Below are positions 33,274 to 42,172 of a stretch of DNA of 64,000 bases, piece after piece (within the stretch, counting starts at the first letter, position 1; each line of letters starts with the position of its first letter). The translations under genes were made by a program, and so were the position numbers. The notes beneath the pieces were generated by a model. It was not told the origin of the DNA and ran no database searches. It worked only from the letters and a program-made list of their open reading frames with translations. The stretch is from positions 62,001 to 126,000 of the forward strand of contig DATNDU010000184.1 in NCBI GenBank assembly GCA_035606915.1, in the 5' to 3' direction. This DNA is from Roseiarcus sp035606915. Lineage in GTDB: Bacteria > Pseudomonadota > Alphaproteobacteria > Rhizobiales > Beijerinckiaceae.

Positions 33274-35591
33274 TTCGCCGCCGCCGCCAAAGCGGCGCGC
33301 TTGAGATTGGCCTCGTACTGGCCCCTGGCCGATGCATATTGCTTCGGCCACGGTACGATGTTGAAGCCGATGCGCGCCGCCTCGTGCAGCGTCCAGGCGG
33401 CGTCGGCGAGATGCGGACGCGCGATCGCGCAGAGATCGCCACGGCCGGCGCCCAGGATCGAATTGGCGTGATCGGCTTCCGAGATCGCGCCGACGGCGAG
33501 CGTGGCGACGCCGGCTTCGTTGCGGATCTGGTCGGAGAACGGCGTCTGGAACAGCCGCCCGTAGACCGGCCGCTCGGCTTTCGACACCTGCCCCGACGAA
33601 CAGTCGATGAGGTCGGCGCCGGCCTGCTTGAACATGCGGGCGAAGATCAAAGCGTCGTCGGGCGTGTTGCCGCCCTCGGTCCAGTCGTGACACGACAGCC
33701 GCACCGACATCGGCCGATCGCTCGGCCACACGGCGCGCATGGCGCGGAACACCTCCAGAGGGTAGCGCGCCCGGTTGTCGTGATCGCCGCCGTATTCGTC
33801 GTCGCGAATGTTGGTCAGCGGCGACAGGAAGCTCGACAACAGATAGCCGTGCGCGCAATGCAATTCGAGCCAATCGACGCCCGCCGCGGCGGCGCGCCGG
33901 GTCGCGGCGACGAAATCCTCGCGCACCCGGTCCATGTCGGCGCGCTCCATGGCGCGCGGCGCGGCGCTGTGCGGCAGATAGGGCAAGGCCGAGGCGGAGA
34001 TCAGCGGCCAGCCGCCATCTTCCAGGGGTTGATCGGCCCCCTCCCACGCCCGCCGCGTCGAGCCCTTGCGGCCGGCATGGCCGAGTTGGATTCCCGCCCT
34101 GGCGCAACCGACGGAATGGATGAGATCGACCAGCCGCGACCAGCCTTCCTGCTGCGCGGCGTTCCACAGCCCCAGACAGCCCGGCGTGATCCGCGCGTCG
34201 GCCGAAACACAGGTCATCTCGGCGAACACGAGGCCGGCGCCGCCCATCGCGCGCGCGCCGAGATGCGCGATATGGAAATCGCCGATCAGCCCGTCGGTCG
34301 CCGAATACATCGCCATCGGCGAGACGACTATGCGATTGGCAAGCAAGACTCCGCGCGCCCTGAAGGGGGTCAGCATCGGCGGCGGCGCCCGCTCGCCCTC
34401 CGCCAGCGGCGCGCCAGCCCGGCGCGCGAACCGCCGCTCGTAGCCCTCCAGCCATTGCGGATCGCGCAACCGCAGGTTCTCGTGGCTGATGCGCTGCGAA
34501 CGGGTGAGCATCGAATAGAAGAATTGCTCCGGCTCCAGCGTGTCGGCGTAGCGGCGGCCGACGACCTCGAACCATTCCATCGCGTTGCGCGCGGCGTTCT
34601 GAATTCGCGCCACATCGACGCGGCGCGCCTCCTCGTAGGCGGCCAGCGCCGGGCCGACGCTGGCGCGGCGGTGGCCGTGCGCGTCGAACTGATTGGCCAG
34701 CTCGATGGCGTCGTCGAACGCCAGCTTGGTGCCGGAACCGATGGCGAAATGCGCGGTGTGCGCGGCATCGCCCATCAGCACGACATGCGACTTGCCGTTG
34801 AAATGGCTCCACGCGCCGCAGATCAGCCGGTTGAAGTTGAGCCAGGCCGAACCGCTGAGATGGCGCGCGTTGGTCATCAACGGCGCGCCTTGCAGCGTTT
34901 CGGCGAAGACGCTTTGGCAAAAATCGATTGAGCCTTGCTGATCGAGCTTGTCGAGCCCATGCGCGAGATAGGCTTCCTCCGTCGTTTCGACGATGAAGGT
35001 CGCGGTGTCGCGGTCGAATTTGTAGATATGGGCCTGGAACCAGCCGTGCTCGGTGCGGCGGAAGTCGAAGGTGAAGGCGTCGAAAATCTTCTTCGTGCCG
35101 AGCCAGATGAACCGGTTGGGCCTGACGACGAGATCGGGTTTGAACACCTCGGCGTAGCGGGTGCGGATTTTCGAATTGACGCCGTCCGCGGCGACGATCA
35201 GATCGGCGTCGGGAAACTCCACATCCGAGCCGACGTCCCGCTCGAACGCCAGTTCGACCCCGAGCGCCTCGCAGCGCCGTTGCAGAATGTTGAGCAATTG
35301 CTTGCGCCCGATGCCGATGAAGCCATGCCCGGTGGTGCGCTGACGGGCGCCCTTGAAGAACAGTTCGATGTCGTCCCAGTGATTGAAGGCGTCGGCGATT
35401 TCCGTGGCGCTTTCGGGATCGGCGACGCGCATCGCCTGCATCATCGCGTCGGAGAACACGACGCCCCAGCCGAACGTGTCATAGGGCTTGTTGCGCTCCA
35501 CCACGACGATCGCATGCTCGGGGTGGCGGCGCTTCATCAGCAGGCCGAAATAGAGCCCCGCCGGGCCGCCGCCGATACAGACGATGCGCAT
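33270..35591 (-). CDS. abmA: 2-aminobenzoyl-CoA monooxygenase/reductase (fused FAD hydroxylase and OYE domains)
   Basis: 773 aa bifunctional protein. Residues 1-380 form a flavin hydroxylase (CIGGGPAGLYFGLLMKRRHP; DLIVAADGVNSKIRTRY; VLMGDAAHTAHFAIGSGTKL). Residues about 405-770 are an old-yellow-enzyme domain (TPFRARGVLLANRIVVSPM; GIQLGHAGRKGS; LELHCAHGYLLSSFLSPL). This two-domain layout is that of 2-aminobenzoyl-CoA monooxygenase/reductase, which hydroxylates and then reduces the ring of anthraniloyl-CoA. Salicylyl-CoA 5-hydroxylase shares it, so salicylate is the main alternative; the 2-aminobenzoate-type ligase and the RidA protein favour anthranilate. First gene of the operon, with a clear promoter/operator upstream. 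Confidence 0.85.
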   Translation of the reverse strand: MRIVCIGGGPAGLYFGLLMKRRHPEHAIVVVERNKPYDTFGWGVVFSDAMMQAMRVADPESATEIADAFNHWDDIELFFKGARQRTTGHGFIGIGRKQLLNILQRRCEALGVELAFERDVGSDVEFPDADLIVAADGVNSKIRTRYAEVFKPDLVVRPNRFIWLGTKKIFDAFTFDFRRTEHGWFQAHIYKFDRDTATFIVETTEEAYLAHGLDKLDQQGSIDFCQSVFAETLQGAPLMTNARHLSGSAWLNFNRLICGAWSHFNGKSHVVLMGDAAHTAHFAIGSGTKLAFDDAIELANQFDAHGHRRASVGPALAAYEEARRVDVARIQNAARNAMEWFEVVGRRYADTLEPEQFFYSMLTRSQRISHENLRLRDPQWLEGYERRFARRAGAPLAEGERAPPPMLTPFRARGVLLANRIVVSPMAMYSATDGLIGDFHIAHLGARAMGGAGLVFAEMTCVSADARITPGCLGLWNAAQQEGWSRLVDLIHSVGCARAGIQLGHAGRKGSTRRAWEGADQPLEDGGWPLISASALPYLPHSAAPRAMERADMDRVREDFVAATRRAAAAGVDWLELHCAHGYLLSSFLSPLTNIRDDEYGGDHDNRARYPLEVFRAMRAVWPSDRPMSVRLSCHDWTEGGNTPDDALIFARMFKQAGADLIDCSSGQVSKAERPVYGRLFQTPFSDQIRNEAGVATLAVGAISEADHANSILGAGRGDLCAIARPHLADAAWTLHEAARIGFNIVPWPKQYASARGQYEANLKRAALAAAAK

Positions 35592-35596
35592 GCCGT

Positions 35597-35644
35597 CTCT
35601 CCCGCGCGCGACAATCGGCGCTCTCCCGCGCGCGACAATCGGCG
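35597..35644 (-). repeat. 24-bp tandem duplication in the abmA leader
   Basis: Two identical adjacent copies (35597-35620 and 35621-35644) in the 5' leader of the monooxygenase mRNA. Each unit, read on the minus strand, ends GGGAGAG, so the duplication copies the Shine-Dalgarno sequence; only the copy next to the ATG at 35591 has an ATG at proper distance. Confidence 0.85.
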
Positions 35645-35654
35645 GCGCGTCGAT

Positions 35655-35697
35655 ATATTTCGTACCTAAAATATCTCACCTTCAATCAGTTTGTCAA
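35655..35697 (-). promoter_or_regulatory. Promoter and MarR operator of the anthranilate operon
   Basis: On the minus strand TTGACA (complement of 35692-35697) and TATTTT (complement of 35668-35673) are spaced 18 bases. The palindrome ATATTT-N8-AAATAT (35655-35660 and 35669-35674) covers the -10 box and start point. It has the size and AT-rich arms of MarR-type operators of aromatic-acid genes, and the MarR gene lies next door, so repression by that protein is the simplest reading. Confidence 0.7.
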
Positions 35698-35823
35698 ACT
35701 GGTCGCTCTTGCGTCACGAATAACGCTCGTTTCGAGGGCGCGCGGGCGAACGAATCGCAGGCAACGCCGCGCGCTCGGCCAAGGCGATGGCGCTGCCGCT
35801 ACTAATCGCGCCCTTGCGAGCCT

Positions 35824-36348
35824 TCAGTCGTCGCTTTCAACGAGATGGCAGCCGACCGAACTCTTGACCGCCTCAAGCTGCTTGAGCGCCAGCGCCAGCG
35901 CCTCGTCGCCGACATCGGCCATCAGTTCGCGCAGCCAGCCCTCATGCGCCTTCGCCATGCCGGCGAACACCTCGCGGCCGCGCTTGGTCAGCTTGGCGAC
36001 CGTCACCCGGCGATCGCCTTCCTGGGTTGCGCGGGCGATCAACCCGCTCGCCTCCAGCCGATCGACGAGGCCGGTGATATTGCCATTGGTGACCATCGTC
36101 CGGCGCGACAATTCGCCGAGCCTCAGGCCGTCCCGCTCACGATAAAGCTGCGCCAGCACGTCGAACTGCGGCAGCGTCGCGTCGAATTCGGCGCGCAGAC
36201 GCCGGCGGACCTCCTGCGAAATCATCTTGGTGATCGACAGCATGCGCAGCCACAGCCGCAATTGCGGCTTCTGGCCGTCGCGCGCGCCACGAACAATGAT
36301 TTCGAGATCGACGGCCGGCGTCGCAAGATCAAGGCTGTTGTCGCTCAC
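35824..36348 (-). CDS. MarR-family regulator of the anthranilate operon
   Basis: 174 aa. Winged helix with LRLGELSRRTMVTNGNITGL as the recognition region and the wing EGDRRVTVAKLTKRG. The N-terminal helix LRLWLRMLSITKMISQEVRR matches MarR proteins that respond to aryl-CoA thioesters (as BadR- and CouR-like proteins do), and TNGNITGLVDRLE is shared with that group. Co-directional with and 232 bases upstream of abmA. The ligand could be anthraniloyl-CoA; this is inferred. Confidence 0.8.
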   Translation of the reverse strand: MSDNSLDLATPAVDLEIIVRGARDGQKPQLRLWLRMLSITKMISQEVRRRLRAEFDATLPQFDVLAQLYRERDGLRLGELSRRTMVTNGNITGLVDRLEASGLIARATQEGDRRVTVAKLTKRGREVFAGMAKAHEGWLRELMADVGDEALALALKQLEAVKSSVGCHLVESDD

Positions 36349-36445
36349 GGGCGGTGACCAGGATGGAAAGGCGGCGGCCAGCGATAGACAACGATGGTTT
36401 AAATGTCAAAGAAACCGGCCGCCGCCGCCGATGCGCCGCGCGGTC

Positions 36446-38014
36446 TCACCCGGCCAGCATCTTGGCGAGCATGAAACCGGAGCCCGCGCCGGTGCCCGCC
36501 CCCGGCCAAGTTGCGGCGCCGCACAGATAGAGCGCCTTGACCGGCGTGCGATAGCGCGAGTAGCCGGCGACCGGGCGCAGGAAAAAGTTCTGATCGAGAT
36601 GGTGGCTGCCCGAAAGGCTGTCGCCGCCGATCAGGTTGGGATTTTCCCGCTCCAGATCGAGTGGCGAAAACACCGCGCGGCCGAGGATCTGGCCACGCAA
36701 GCCGGGCGCGTAGCTTTCGAGGATGTCGAGCACCCGCTCGGCGTAGGCCTGCTTCGCCTCATCCCACGACGTCGCGGCGATCTCGCCCTTGGCGTCGCCG
36801 GTAATTTCGGCCGGCAGGACGCGAACCTGAATCCACAGCGTGTGCTTGCCTTCCGGAGCGCGCGAGGGGTCAATCGCGGTTGGTTGGCCGACAACCAGCA
36901 CCGGCTCGGCCGGCAACAGACCCGCCGCCGCCTGCGCGTAAACACGCGCCATCATCTCCAGATCCGGCGCGATATGCACATAAGCGAAGCCTTTGAGCGC
37001 CGCGCCGGCGCGCCAATTCGGCAATGCGTCGAGCGCCAGGTGGATCATCATCGTGCCGGGCCCGGCGCGGAACCCGGCGACGGCGCGCTCGAAGTTCGCC
37101 CGCGCCGGATCGGAGGCGACGAGCTTGCCGAACACCAGCTTGGGATGGGCGTTGGCGATCACCGCGCGCCGCGCTTCCAGCCGCCGGCCGTCGGCGAGGA
37201 TCACCGCTGTCGCCCGCCCGCCGCTGGTCTCGATCTTCGCTGCTGGCGTTCCCAGCAGCAAATCCGCGCCGCCGGCTTTCAGCGCGCCAACCATCGCCTT
37301 GACGATGGCATCGGCGCCGCCGCGCCCGATCACCATGCCGAAGCTCTGATTGATCGTGCATTCGAGATAGGCAAACAACGCGCCGCCCGCGACATCGGGC
37401 GCGAAATCGAGATGCAGGCCCCACGCTGCCATCATCGCCTTGACCTTGGGATGACTGAAGCGCGCGTCGAGAAAATCGCGCGGCGTCGCCAGCAGCATGC
37501 GAAGCGTCTCGTAGAGCCAACCAAGGCCCCGCTCCTGCCACGCCTTGGCGACGACCTTCGCCGCCGCCAACGACGGCATCGGCGAACCCAGCAGCGCGAA
37601 CAGATGCGGCGCGTCGATGGCGAAGCGCGCCAATAATTCACGCCAGGCTTGCGCGTCTTGGGTTGAAAGCGCGGCGATGCCGCTGACGGTCTTTTCCAGG
37701 TCCTGGCTGACGCCGAGATAAGTCGCGTCGCGAAACACGGTGGCGAAGCAATCTCGCGCCGGCGCGAAGGCGAGGCCGTGGGCGAGCAGCGCGTCTTTGT
37801 GGGCGGCGAAAAACGGCGATCCCGCGAACATCGACAGGTTCATCGCGCATAAATCGTGACGAAAACCGGGAAGCGTCAGCTCACCGGTTTTCACCGCCCC
37901 GCCCGGCTCGGCGTTGGCTTCGACGACGGCGACGCGCCAACCCTTGTCAACAAGCCGGACCGCCGCCGCCAGCCCGTTGTGCCCGGCCCCGATGACAATG
38001 GCGTCATAGGCCAT
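36446..38014 (-). CDS. FAD-dependent oxidoreductase, PYROXD2/phytoene-desaturase-like (copy A)
   Basis: 522 aa. Dinucleotide motif DAIVIGAGHNGLAAAVRL followed by VVEANAEPGGAVKTGE; C-terminal FAD motif LYLCGAATWPGAGTGAGSG. The family oxidises C-C or C-N bonds of varied substrates. It shares with the plus-strand copy B (39159-40736) the blocks VGQPTAIDPSRAPEGK, HHLDQNFFLRP and the end motif, so the two are paralogues that may act on related compounds. GGGGAGG precedes the ATG. It reads toward the MarR gene of the anthranilate operon. Substrate unknown. Confidence 0.78.
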   Translation of the reverse strand: MAYDAIVIGAGHNGLAAAVRLVDKGWRVAVVEANAEPGGAVKTGELTLPGFRHDLCAMNLSMFAGSPFFAAHKDALLAHGLAFAPARDCFATVFRDATYLGVSQDLEKTVSGIAALSTQDAQAWRELLARFAIDAPHLFALLGSPMPSLAAAKVVAKAWQERGLGWLYETLRMLLATPRDFLDARFSHPKVKAMMAAWGLHLDFAPDVAGGALFAYLECTINQSFGMVIGRGGADAIVKAMVGALKAGGADLLLGTPAAKIETSGGRATAVILADGRRLEARRAVIANAHPKLVFGKLVASDPARANFERAVAGFRAGPGTMMIHLALDALPNWRAGAALKGFAYVHIAPDLEMMARVYAQAAAGLLPAEPVLVVGQPTAIDPSRAPEGKHTLWIQVRVLPAEITGDAKGEIAATSWDEAKQAYAERVLDILESYAPGLRGQILGRAVFSPLDLERENPNLIGGDSLSGSHHLDQNFFLRPVAGYSRYRTPVKALYLCGAATWPGAGTGAGSGFMLAKMLAG

Positions 38015-38345
38015 TCGCGCCTCCCCTTCTGTCGCCGGCCCTCGCCGGTTTCTGGCGAATTCCATGCGCTTCCATGCAATCTGCGAAATCTGACGCTCAG
38101 CGCCGCTGCTCGACGCCAGCCCCGCAGGCGCCGGTGTCCGCCGAAAGTGTCCTATTCCAGACCGTTACGCAACATTTCGGCGCGCTCTCCTCCCGCTCCC
38201 AGGCTCGCCCCAGCGCCCGCCGCCGGATTGTTGCAAATTCATATTTCTCTGTCTAATCTGATCGTCTTGACGTCTCGGGGCGGTCGGGCGGAAGGCCTGG
38301 AGCCGGCGTTCCCGTCCGCGGCGTCGCGACATCGGGAGGACGAAA
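38015..38345. promoter_or_regulatory. Divergent intergenic region with plus-strand promoter
   Basis: 331 bases between copy A and the cyclase. TTGCAA (38231-38236) and TAATCT (38254-38259), 17 bases apart, form a likely promoter for the cyclase-FAD-MarR operon; GGGAGGA (38334-38340) is the cyclase ribosome site. No palindrome like that at 35655-35674 is visible, and I could not find a confident promoter for the minus-strand gene. Confidence 0.5.
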
Positions 38346-39131
38346 ATGAGTTCAGCCAAATCGCTCGCCGACCTGGCTTCGGCGTTGCTTTCGGGATCGG
38401 TTCGCGTCGTCGATCTGACCGCGCCGCTGGGGCCGGAAACGCCGGTCATTCAATTGCCCGAGATGTTCAAGCAATCGCCGTCGGTGACGGTGCATTCGAT
38501 CTCGAACTACGATTCCGACGGCCCCTACTGGGCCTGGAACTGGCTGGAACTGGGCGAGCACACCGGCACCCACTTCGACGCGCCGCGCCACTGGATCAGC
38601 GGCAAAGGCTACCCCGACGGCGCCACCGACACCATCCCGGCGAAAAACTTCGTCGCCCCGGTCAACGTCATCGACCGCTCGAAGGAGACCGCCGAAAATC
38701 CGGATTATCTGCTGACCGTCGACAGCATCAAGGCCTGGGAGAAAGAGCACGGCGACATCGAGGCGGGAACCTGGGTGCTGCTGCGCACGGATTGGTACAA
38801 GCGCAACGCGACCTCTGAGACTTTCCTCAACGCCGACGCCAACGGGCCGCATTCGCCGGGGCCGACGGCCGAGGCGATCACCTATCTGCTGTCGAAGGGC
38901 ATCGTCGGCTGGGGCTCGGAGACTGTCGGCACCGACGCCGGCTCGGCTGGCGGCATGACTCCCGCCTTCCCCGCCCACACCCTCATGCATCAGGCCAATC
39001 GCTATGGGCTGGCGAGCCTGTGTCAACTCGACCAGTTGCCGCCCAAGGGCGCGGTGCTGATCGCGGCGCCGCTGAAGTTCGTCGCCGGAACCGGCTCGCC
39101 GGTGCGCGCGCTGGCGCTGGTGGCCAACTGA
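38346..39131 (+). CDS. Cyclase-family metal hydrolase (isatin hydrolase / kynurenine formamidase-like)
   Basis: 261 aa. Metal motif HTGTHFDAPRHW with His72, His76 and Asp78, plus His82, the HxGTHxDxPxH signature of the cyclase (KynB-like) fold. Length and motif position match the 260-residue isatin hydrolases better than 210-residue KynB. The later metal/active-site region reads HTLMHQANRYGLASL and then CQLDQLPPKG, where KynB has a Glu. Either activity, isatin to isatinate or N-formylkynurenine to kynurenine, leads toward anthranilate, whose CoA pathway is encoded 3 kb away. No signal peptide. Substrate inferred from context only. Confidence 0.7.
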   Translation: MSSAKSLADLASALLSGSVRVVDLTAPLGPETPVIQLPEMFKQSPSVTVHSISNYDSDGPYWAWNWLELGEHTGTHFDAPRHWISGKGYPDGATDTIPAKNFVAPVNVIDRSKETAENPDYLLTVDSIKAWEKEHGDIEAGTWVLLRTDWYKRNATSETFLNADANGPHSPGPTAEAITYLLSKGIVGWGSETVGTDAGSAGGMTPAFPAHTLMHQANRYGLASLCQLDQLPPKGAVLIAAPLKFVAGTGSPVRALALVAN

Positions 39132-39158
39132 GGCGCGGCTCGCGGGCAGGCGAAGCTC

Positions 39159-40736
39159 ATGACCACCCCTGACTATGTCATCGTCGGCGGCGGCATCAAT
39201 GGCATGGTCGCCGCCGCCATGCTTGGCAAGAAGGGGCGGCGCGTTCTGCTGCTCGAACGCAACGCGCGGATCGGCGGCTGTCTGCGCAGCGAGGAGATCA
39301 CCGCGCCCGGCTTCGTGCATGACGTGATGGCGACGACGCTGGTGCTGTTCCTGACCTCGCCGGCCTATGGCGCGATCGGCAAGGATCTGGAGGCGCGCGG
39401 CTTCGCCGTAGCGCATTCCGATCTGCCGACCGGCGTCATTCGCCCCGACGGCTCGCACGTGCTGTTTTCGCGCGACCGTCAGCGCAACATCGCCGCCTTC
39501 GAGGCTTGCGCGCCAGGCGACGGCGCCGCCTTCGCGCGCGCGATGGACGAGATGGGCGCCGATGCGCCGTTCCTGTTTTCCCTGCTCGGCGGCCAACTCT
39601 GGTCGCGCGCCACCGCGTTGCGGATCGCGCGCGAAGCCTGGAGGCGCGGTCCGCGCGGCCTGCTGGCGTGGTTCGGCGAAGCGTTGCGGCCGTCGCGCGG
39701 CTATCTGGAAGGCGCCTATGCCTCGGAAATGATCCACGCGCTGTGGGCGCCCTGGGGGCTGCACTGCGGGCTGAACCCCGAGAGCGCCTATTCGGCGCAG
39801 ATGATAAGGCTGATCGCCTTCGCGGTGGAGTTCGCCGGCTGCCCAATCGCGGTCGGCGGCGCGCGCTCGCTGGTGTCAGCGTTCCAGACGCTGATCGCCG
39901 ATACCGGCGGCGCGATCCGGTGCGCCGCGGATGTCGACAGGATTCTGGTGAACGCCGGCGGACGCGCCGACGGCGTCAGGCTGGCGTCGGGCGAAACGAT
40001 CCAAGCCAGCAAGGGCGTCATCTGTTCGATGACGCCCGATCAACTCTACGGCCGCGCCGCGCCCAATCCGCCGCCCGAGGTCGCGGCGGCGAACAAGCGC
40101 TATCGCTACGGCAAAGGCAACATGCAAATTCACTATGCGCTCGACGCGCCGCCACGCTGGAAAGGCGGCGACGAACTGGGCAAGGTCGCGCTGCTGCATG
40201 TGACGCCGGGGCTCGACGGCGTTTCACGCGCCGCCAACGAATGCGAACGCGGCCTGCTGCCCGCCGAGCCGACGATCTGCGTCGGCCAGCCGACGGCGCT
40301 CGATCCGACGCGCGCGCCGCCGGGCAAGGCGATCCTGTGGCTGCAACTGCCGGAGGCGCCGCGCGTGCTCAAAGGCGATGCGGCGGCGGAGATCGCCACT
40401 GCGCCCGACGGACGCTGGAGCGAGGCGGTGCGCGAGGCCTACGCCGATCGTGTCGAGGCGCTGTTGTCGCGCCACATCGAAGACTTCAACAGCCACGTGA
40501 TCGCGCGCAGGGCCTATTCGCCCGCCGATCTCGAACAGTTGAACGTCAACCTGGTCGGCGGCGATCCCTATGGCGGTTCCTGTAGCCTCGATCAGTTTTT
40601 CGTCTGGCGGCCGTTCGCGTCCTCGGTCAACCATCGCACCCACATTCCGGGCCTCTATCATATCGGCGCTTCGACGCATCCCGGTCCGGGGCTAGGCGGC
40701 GGCTCCGGATTTCTGCTAGCCAGTGCGCTGCCATGA
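39159..40736 (+). CDS. FAD-dependent oxidoreductase, PYROXD2/phytoene-desaturase-like (copy B)
   Basis: 525 aa. YVIVGGGINGMVAAAMLG (ADP-binding) with LLERNARIGGCLRSEE; C-terminal LYHIGASTHPGPGLGGGSG. Paralogue of copy A at 36446-38014 in sequence blocks and length. 27 bases after the cyclase; its stop overlaps the MarR start by 4 bases, so cyclase, oxidoreductase and regulator are one operon. A role in oxidising the cyclase's substrate or precursor, for example an indolic ring, is plausible but unproved. Confidence 0.78.
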   Translation: MTTPDYVIVGGGINGMVAAAMLGKKGRRVLLLERNARIGGCLRSEEITAPGFVHDVMATTLVLFLTSPAYGAIGKDLEARGFAVAHSDLPTGVIRPDGSHVLFSRDRQRNIAAFEACAPGDGAAFARAMDEMGADAPFLFSLLGGQLWSRATALRIAREAWRRGPRGLLAWFGEALRPSRGYLEGAYASEMIHALWAPWGLHCGLNPESAYSAQMIRLIAFAVEFAGCPIAVGGARSLVSAFQTLIADTGGAIRCAADVDRILVNAGGRADGVRLASGETIQASKGVICSMTPDQLYGRAAPNPPPEVAAANKRYRYGKGNMQIHYALDAPPRWKGGDELGKVALLHVTPGLDGVSRAANECERGLLPAEPTICVGQPTALDPTRAPPGKAILWLQLPEAPRVLKGDAAAEIATAPDGRWSEAVREAYADRVEALLSRHIEDFNSHVIARRAYSPADLEQLNVNLVGGDPYGGSCSLDQFFVWRPFASSVNHRTHIPGLYHIGASTHPGPGLGGGSGFLLASALP

Positions 40737-41257
40737 CCGACCAAAACGACGCGCGCGACGCCGCCTTCGACGACCCGCTCTGGATCCGCCCCAACCCCTC
40801 CGGGCTGCGGCCTTCGCTGGGCGAGATCGGCTTGCAGCATTTCGCGCCGTATCTGATAAACAACATATCGTTGAGTTGGACGACCCATCTCGCCAATGCG
40901 CTGAAGGCGCATGACATGACGACGACCAAGATGCGCGCGCTGGCGATCCTCAGCATCTCCTCGCCGGTCACCATCAACGAGTTGTCTCTCTATGCGCTGA
41001 CCGAACAATCCACCATGAGCCGCACGCTCGACTCGCTCGAAGAACAGGGGCTCATCGTCAGACGGCCGCGCGCCGAGGATTTGCGGGTCCGCGACGTCGA
41101 CATAACACCGCGCGGACGCGAGGCCTTCGGGCGCGTTTGGCCGACGATGTACGACCTGTTGCTCAAGATGTTCGACGGCATCGACAACGACGAATACAAA
41201 GCCTTCACCGCCACGCTGCACAAGATGATCCTGAACATCCACCGGCATGGGATCTAG
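40733..41257 (+). CDS. MarR-family regulator of the cyclase operon
   Basis: 174 aa. Helix-turn-helix within VTINELSLYALTEQSTMSRTLDSLEEQGL split over residues 80-108, wing RPRAEDLRVRDVDITPRG. An N-terminal extension of about 30 residues (DDPLWIRPNPSGLRPSLGEI) precedes the dimerization helix. Translation coupled to the oxidoreductase (ATGA). Probably controls this operon and perhaps the ABC importer that converges from the right. MarR regulators of auxin degradation loci are known, which is a reason to test indole-3-acetate as ligand. Confidence 0.8.
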   Translation: MTDQNDARDAAFDDPLWIRPNPSGLRPSLGEIGLQHFAPYLINNISLSWTTHLANALKAHDMTTTKMRALAILSISSPVTINELSLYALTEQSTMSRTLDSLEEQGLIVRRPRAEDLRVRDVDITPRGREAFGRVWPTMYDLLLKMFDGIDNDEYKAFTATLHKMILNIHRHGI

Positions 41258-41317
41258 CGGTTCGCGTCCTTGGCGCTGACGCAATCGTCGGTTGCGAGCG
41301 GCCGCGCAGCGCTCTCG

Positions 41318-42172
41318 TCATGCCTGCGGCGCCGCCGGCTCATCGCCGAGGCTGGCCCGGCTGAGCCAGCCGGGGTCGACGCGCGGCAGCGGAATCGCAT
41401 CGAGCAACGCCCGCGTGTAGGCGTTCTGGGGCGCGCCGAACAGGGCCTCGCAATCGCCCTCCTCGACAATGCGCCCTAGCCGCAGCACGTAGACGCGGTC
41501 GCAGACCGCCCGGATCACCGACAGATCATGGCTGATGAACGCCATCGACAGGCCCAGGTCGCGCGACAGGCCCTTGAGCAGGTTCAGCGCCTGCGCCTGG
41601 GTGGAAACGTCGAGGCCGGAGACGATCTCGTCGGCGAGCACCAAATCCGGCGCCAGCAGCGCGACGCGCGCGATGCCGACGCGCTGGCGCTGCCCGCCCG
41701 ACAACTCGTGCGGATAGCGCTCAAGACAGGCGACGGGCAGACTGAAACGATCGAAGATGGCGCGCGCCCGCGTCTCGGCGTCGGCGGTGTTTTTGGCGAC
41801 GCCGTGAAACAGCATCGGCTCCAGCACGATGCGGCGGATCGTCTGGCGAGGGTTCAGCGACGCCATCGGGTCCTGGAAGATCAGTTGCATGCGGCGGCGG
41901 ATCGGCCGCATGTCGCGCTCGGCGAGATGGGTGATGTCGCGACCGTCGAAACGGATCTCTCCGGCGCTGACGTCGATCAGGCGCAGCAGCGCGCGGCCCA
42001 GCGTCGTTTTGCCGGAGCCGCTTTCGCCGACGATGCCCACGGTCTCGCCGCGCCCGATCCGCAGGCTGACGCCGTGCAGCACCTTCACGACGGGTTTGGC
42101 GGCGCTGAGCAGCGTCTTGCCGCCGCCGAAGCCGACCTCCAGCCCGCTGGCGATGAGAAGATCGTCGCTCAT
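41318..42172 (-). CDS. ABC transporter ATP-binding protein, DppF/OppF type
   Basis: 284 aa. Walker A GESGSGKTTLGRAL, signature LSGGQRQRVGIARV, Walker B LVLADEIVSGLD, H-loop FISHDLSVIR. C-terminal RLGRIVEEGDCEALFGAPQNAYTRALL is the oligopeptide-transporter type end. Last gene of the five-gene importer operon; 4-base overlap with the second ATPase gene. 60 bases separate it from the convergent MarR gene, with no clear terminator. Confidence 0.9.
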   Translation of the reverse strand: MSDDLLIASGLEVGFGGGKTLLSAAKPVVKVLHGVSLRIGRGETVGIVGESGSGKTTLGRALLRLIDVSAGEIRFDGRDITHLAERDMRPIRRRMQLIFQDPMASLNPRQTIRRIVLEPMLFHGVAKNTADAETRARAIFDRFSLPVACLERYPHELSGGQRQRVGIARVALLAPDLVLADEIVSGLDVSTQAQALNLLKGLSRDLGLSMAFISHDLSVIRAVCDRVYVLRLGRIVEEGDCEALFGAPQNAYTRALLDAIPLPRVDPGWLSRASLGDEPAAPQA

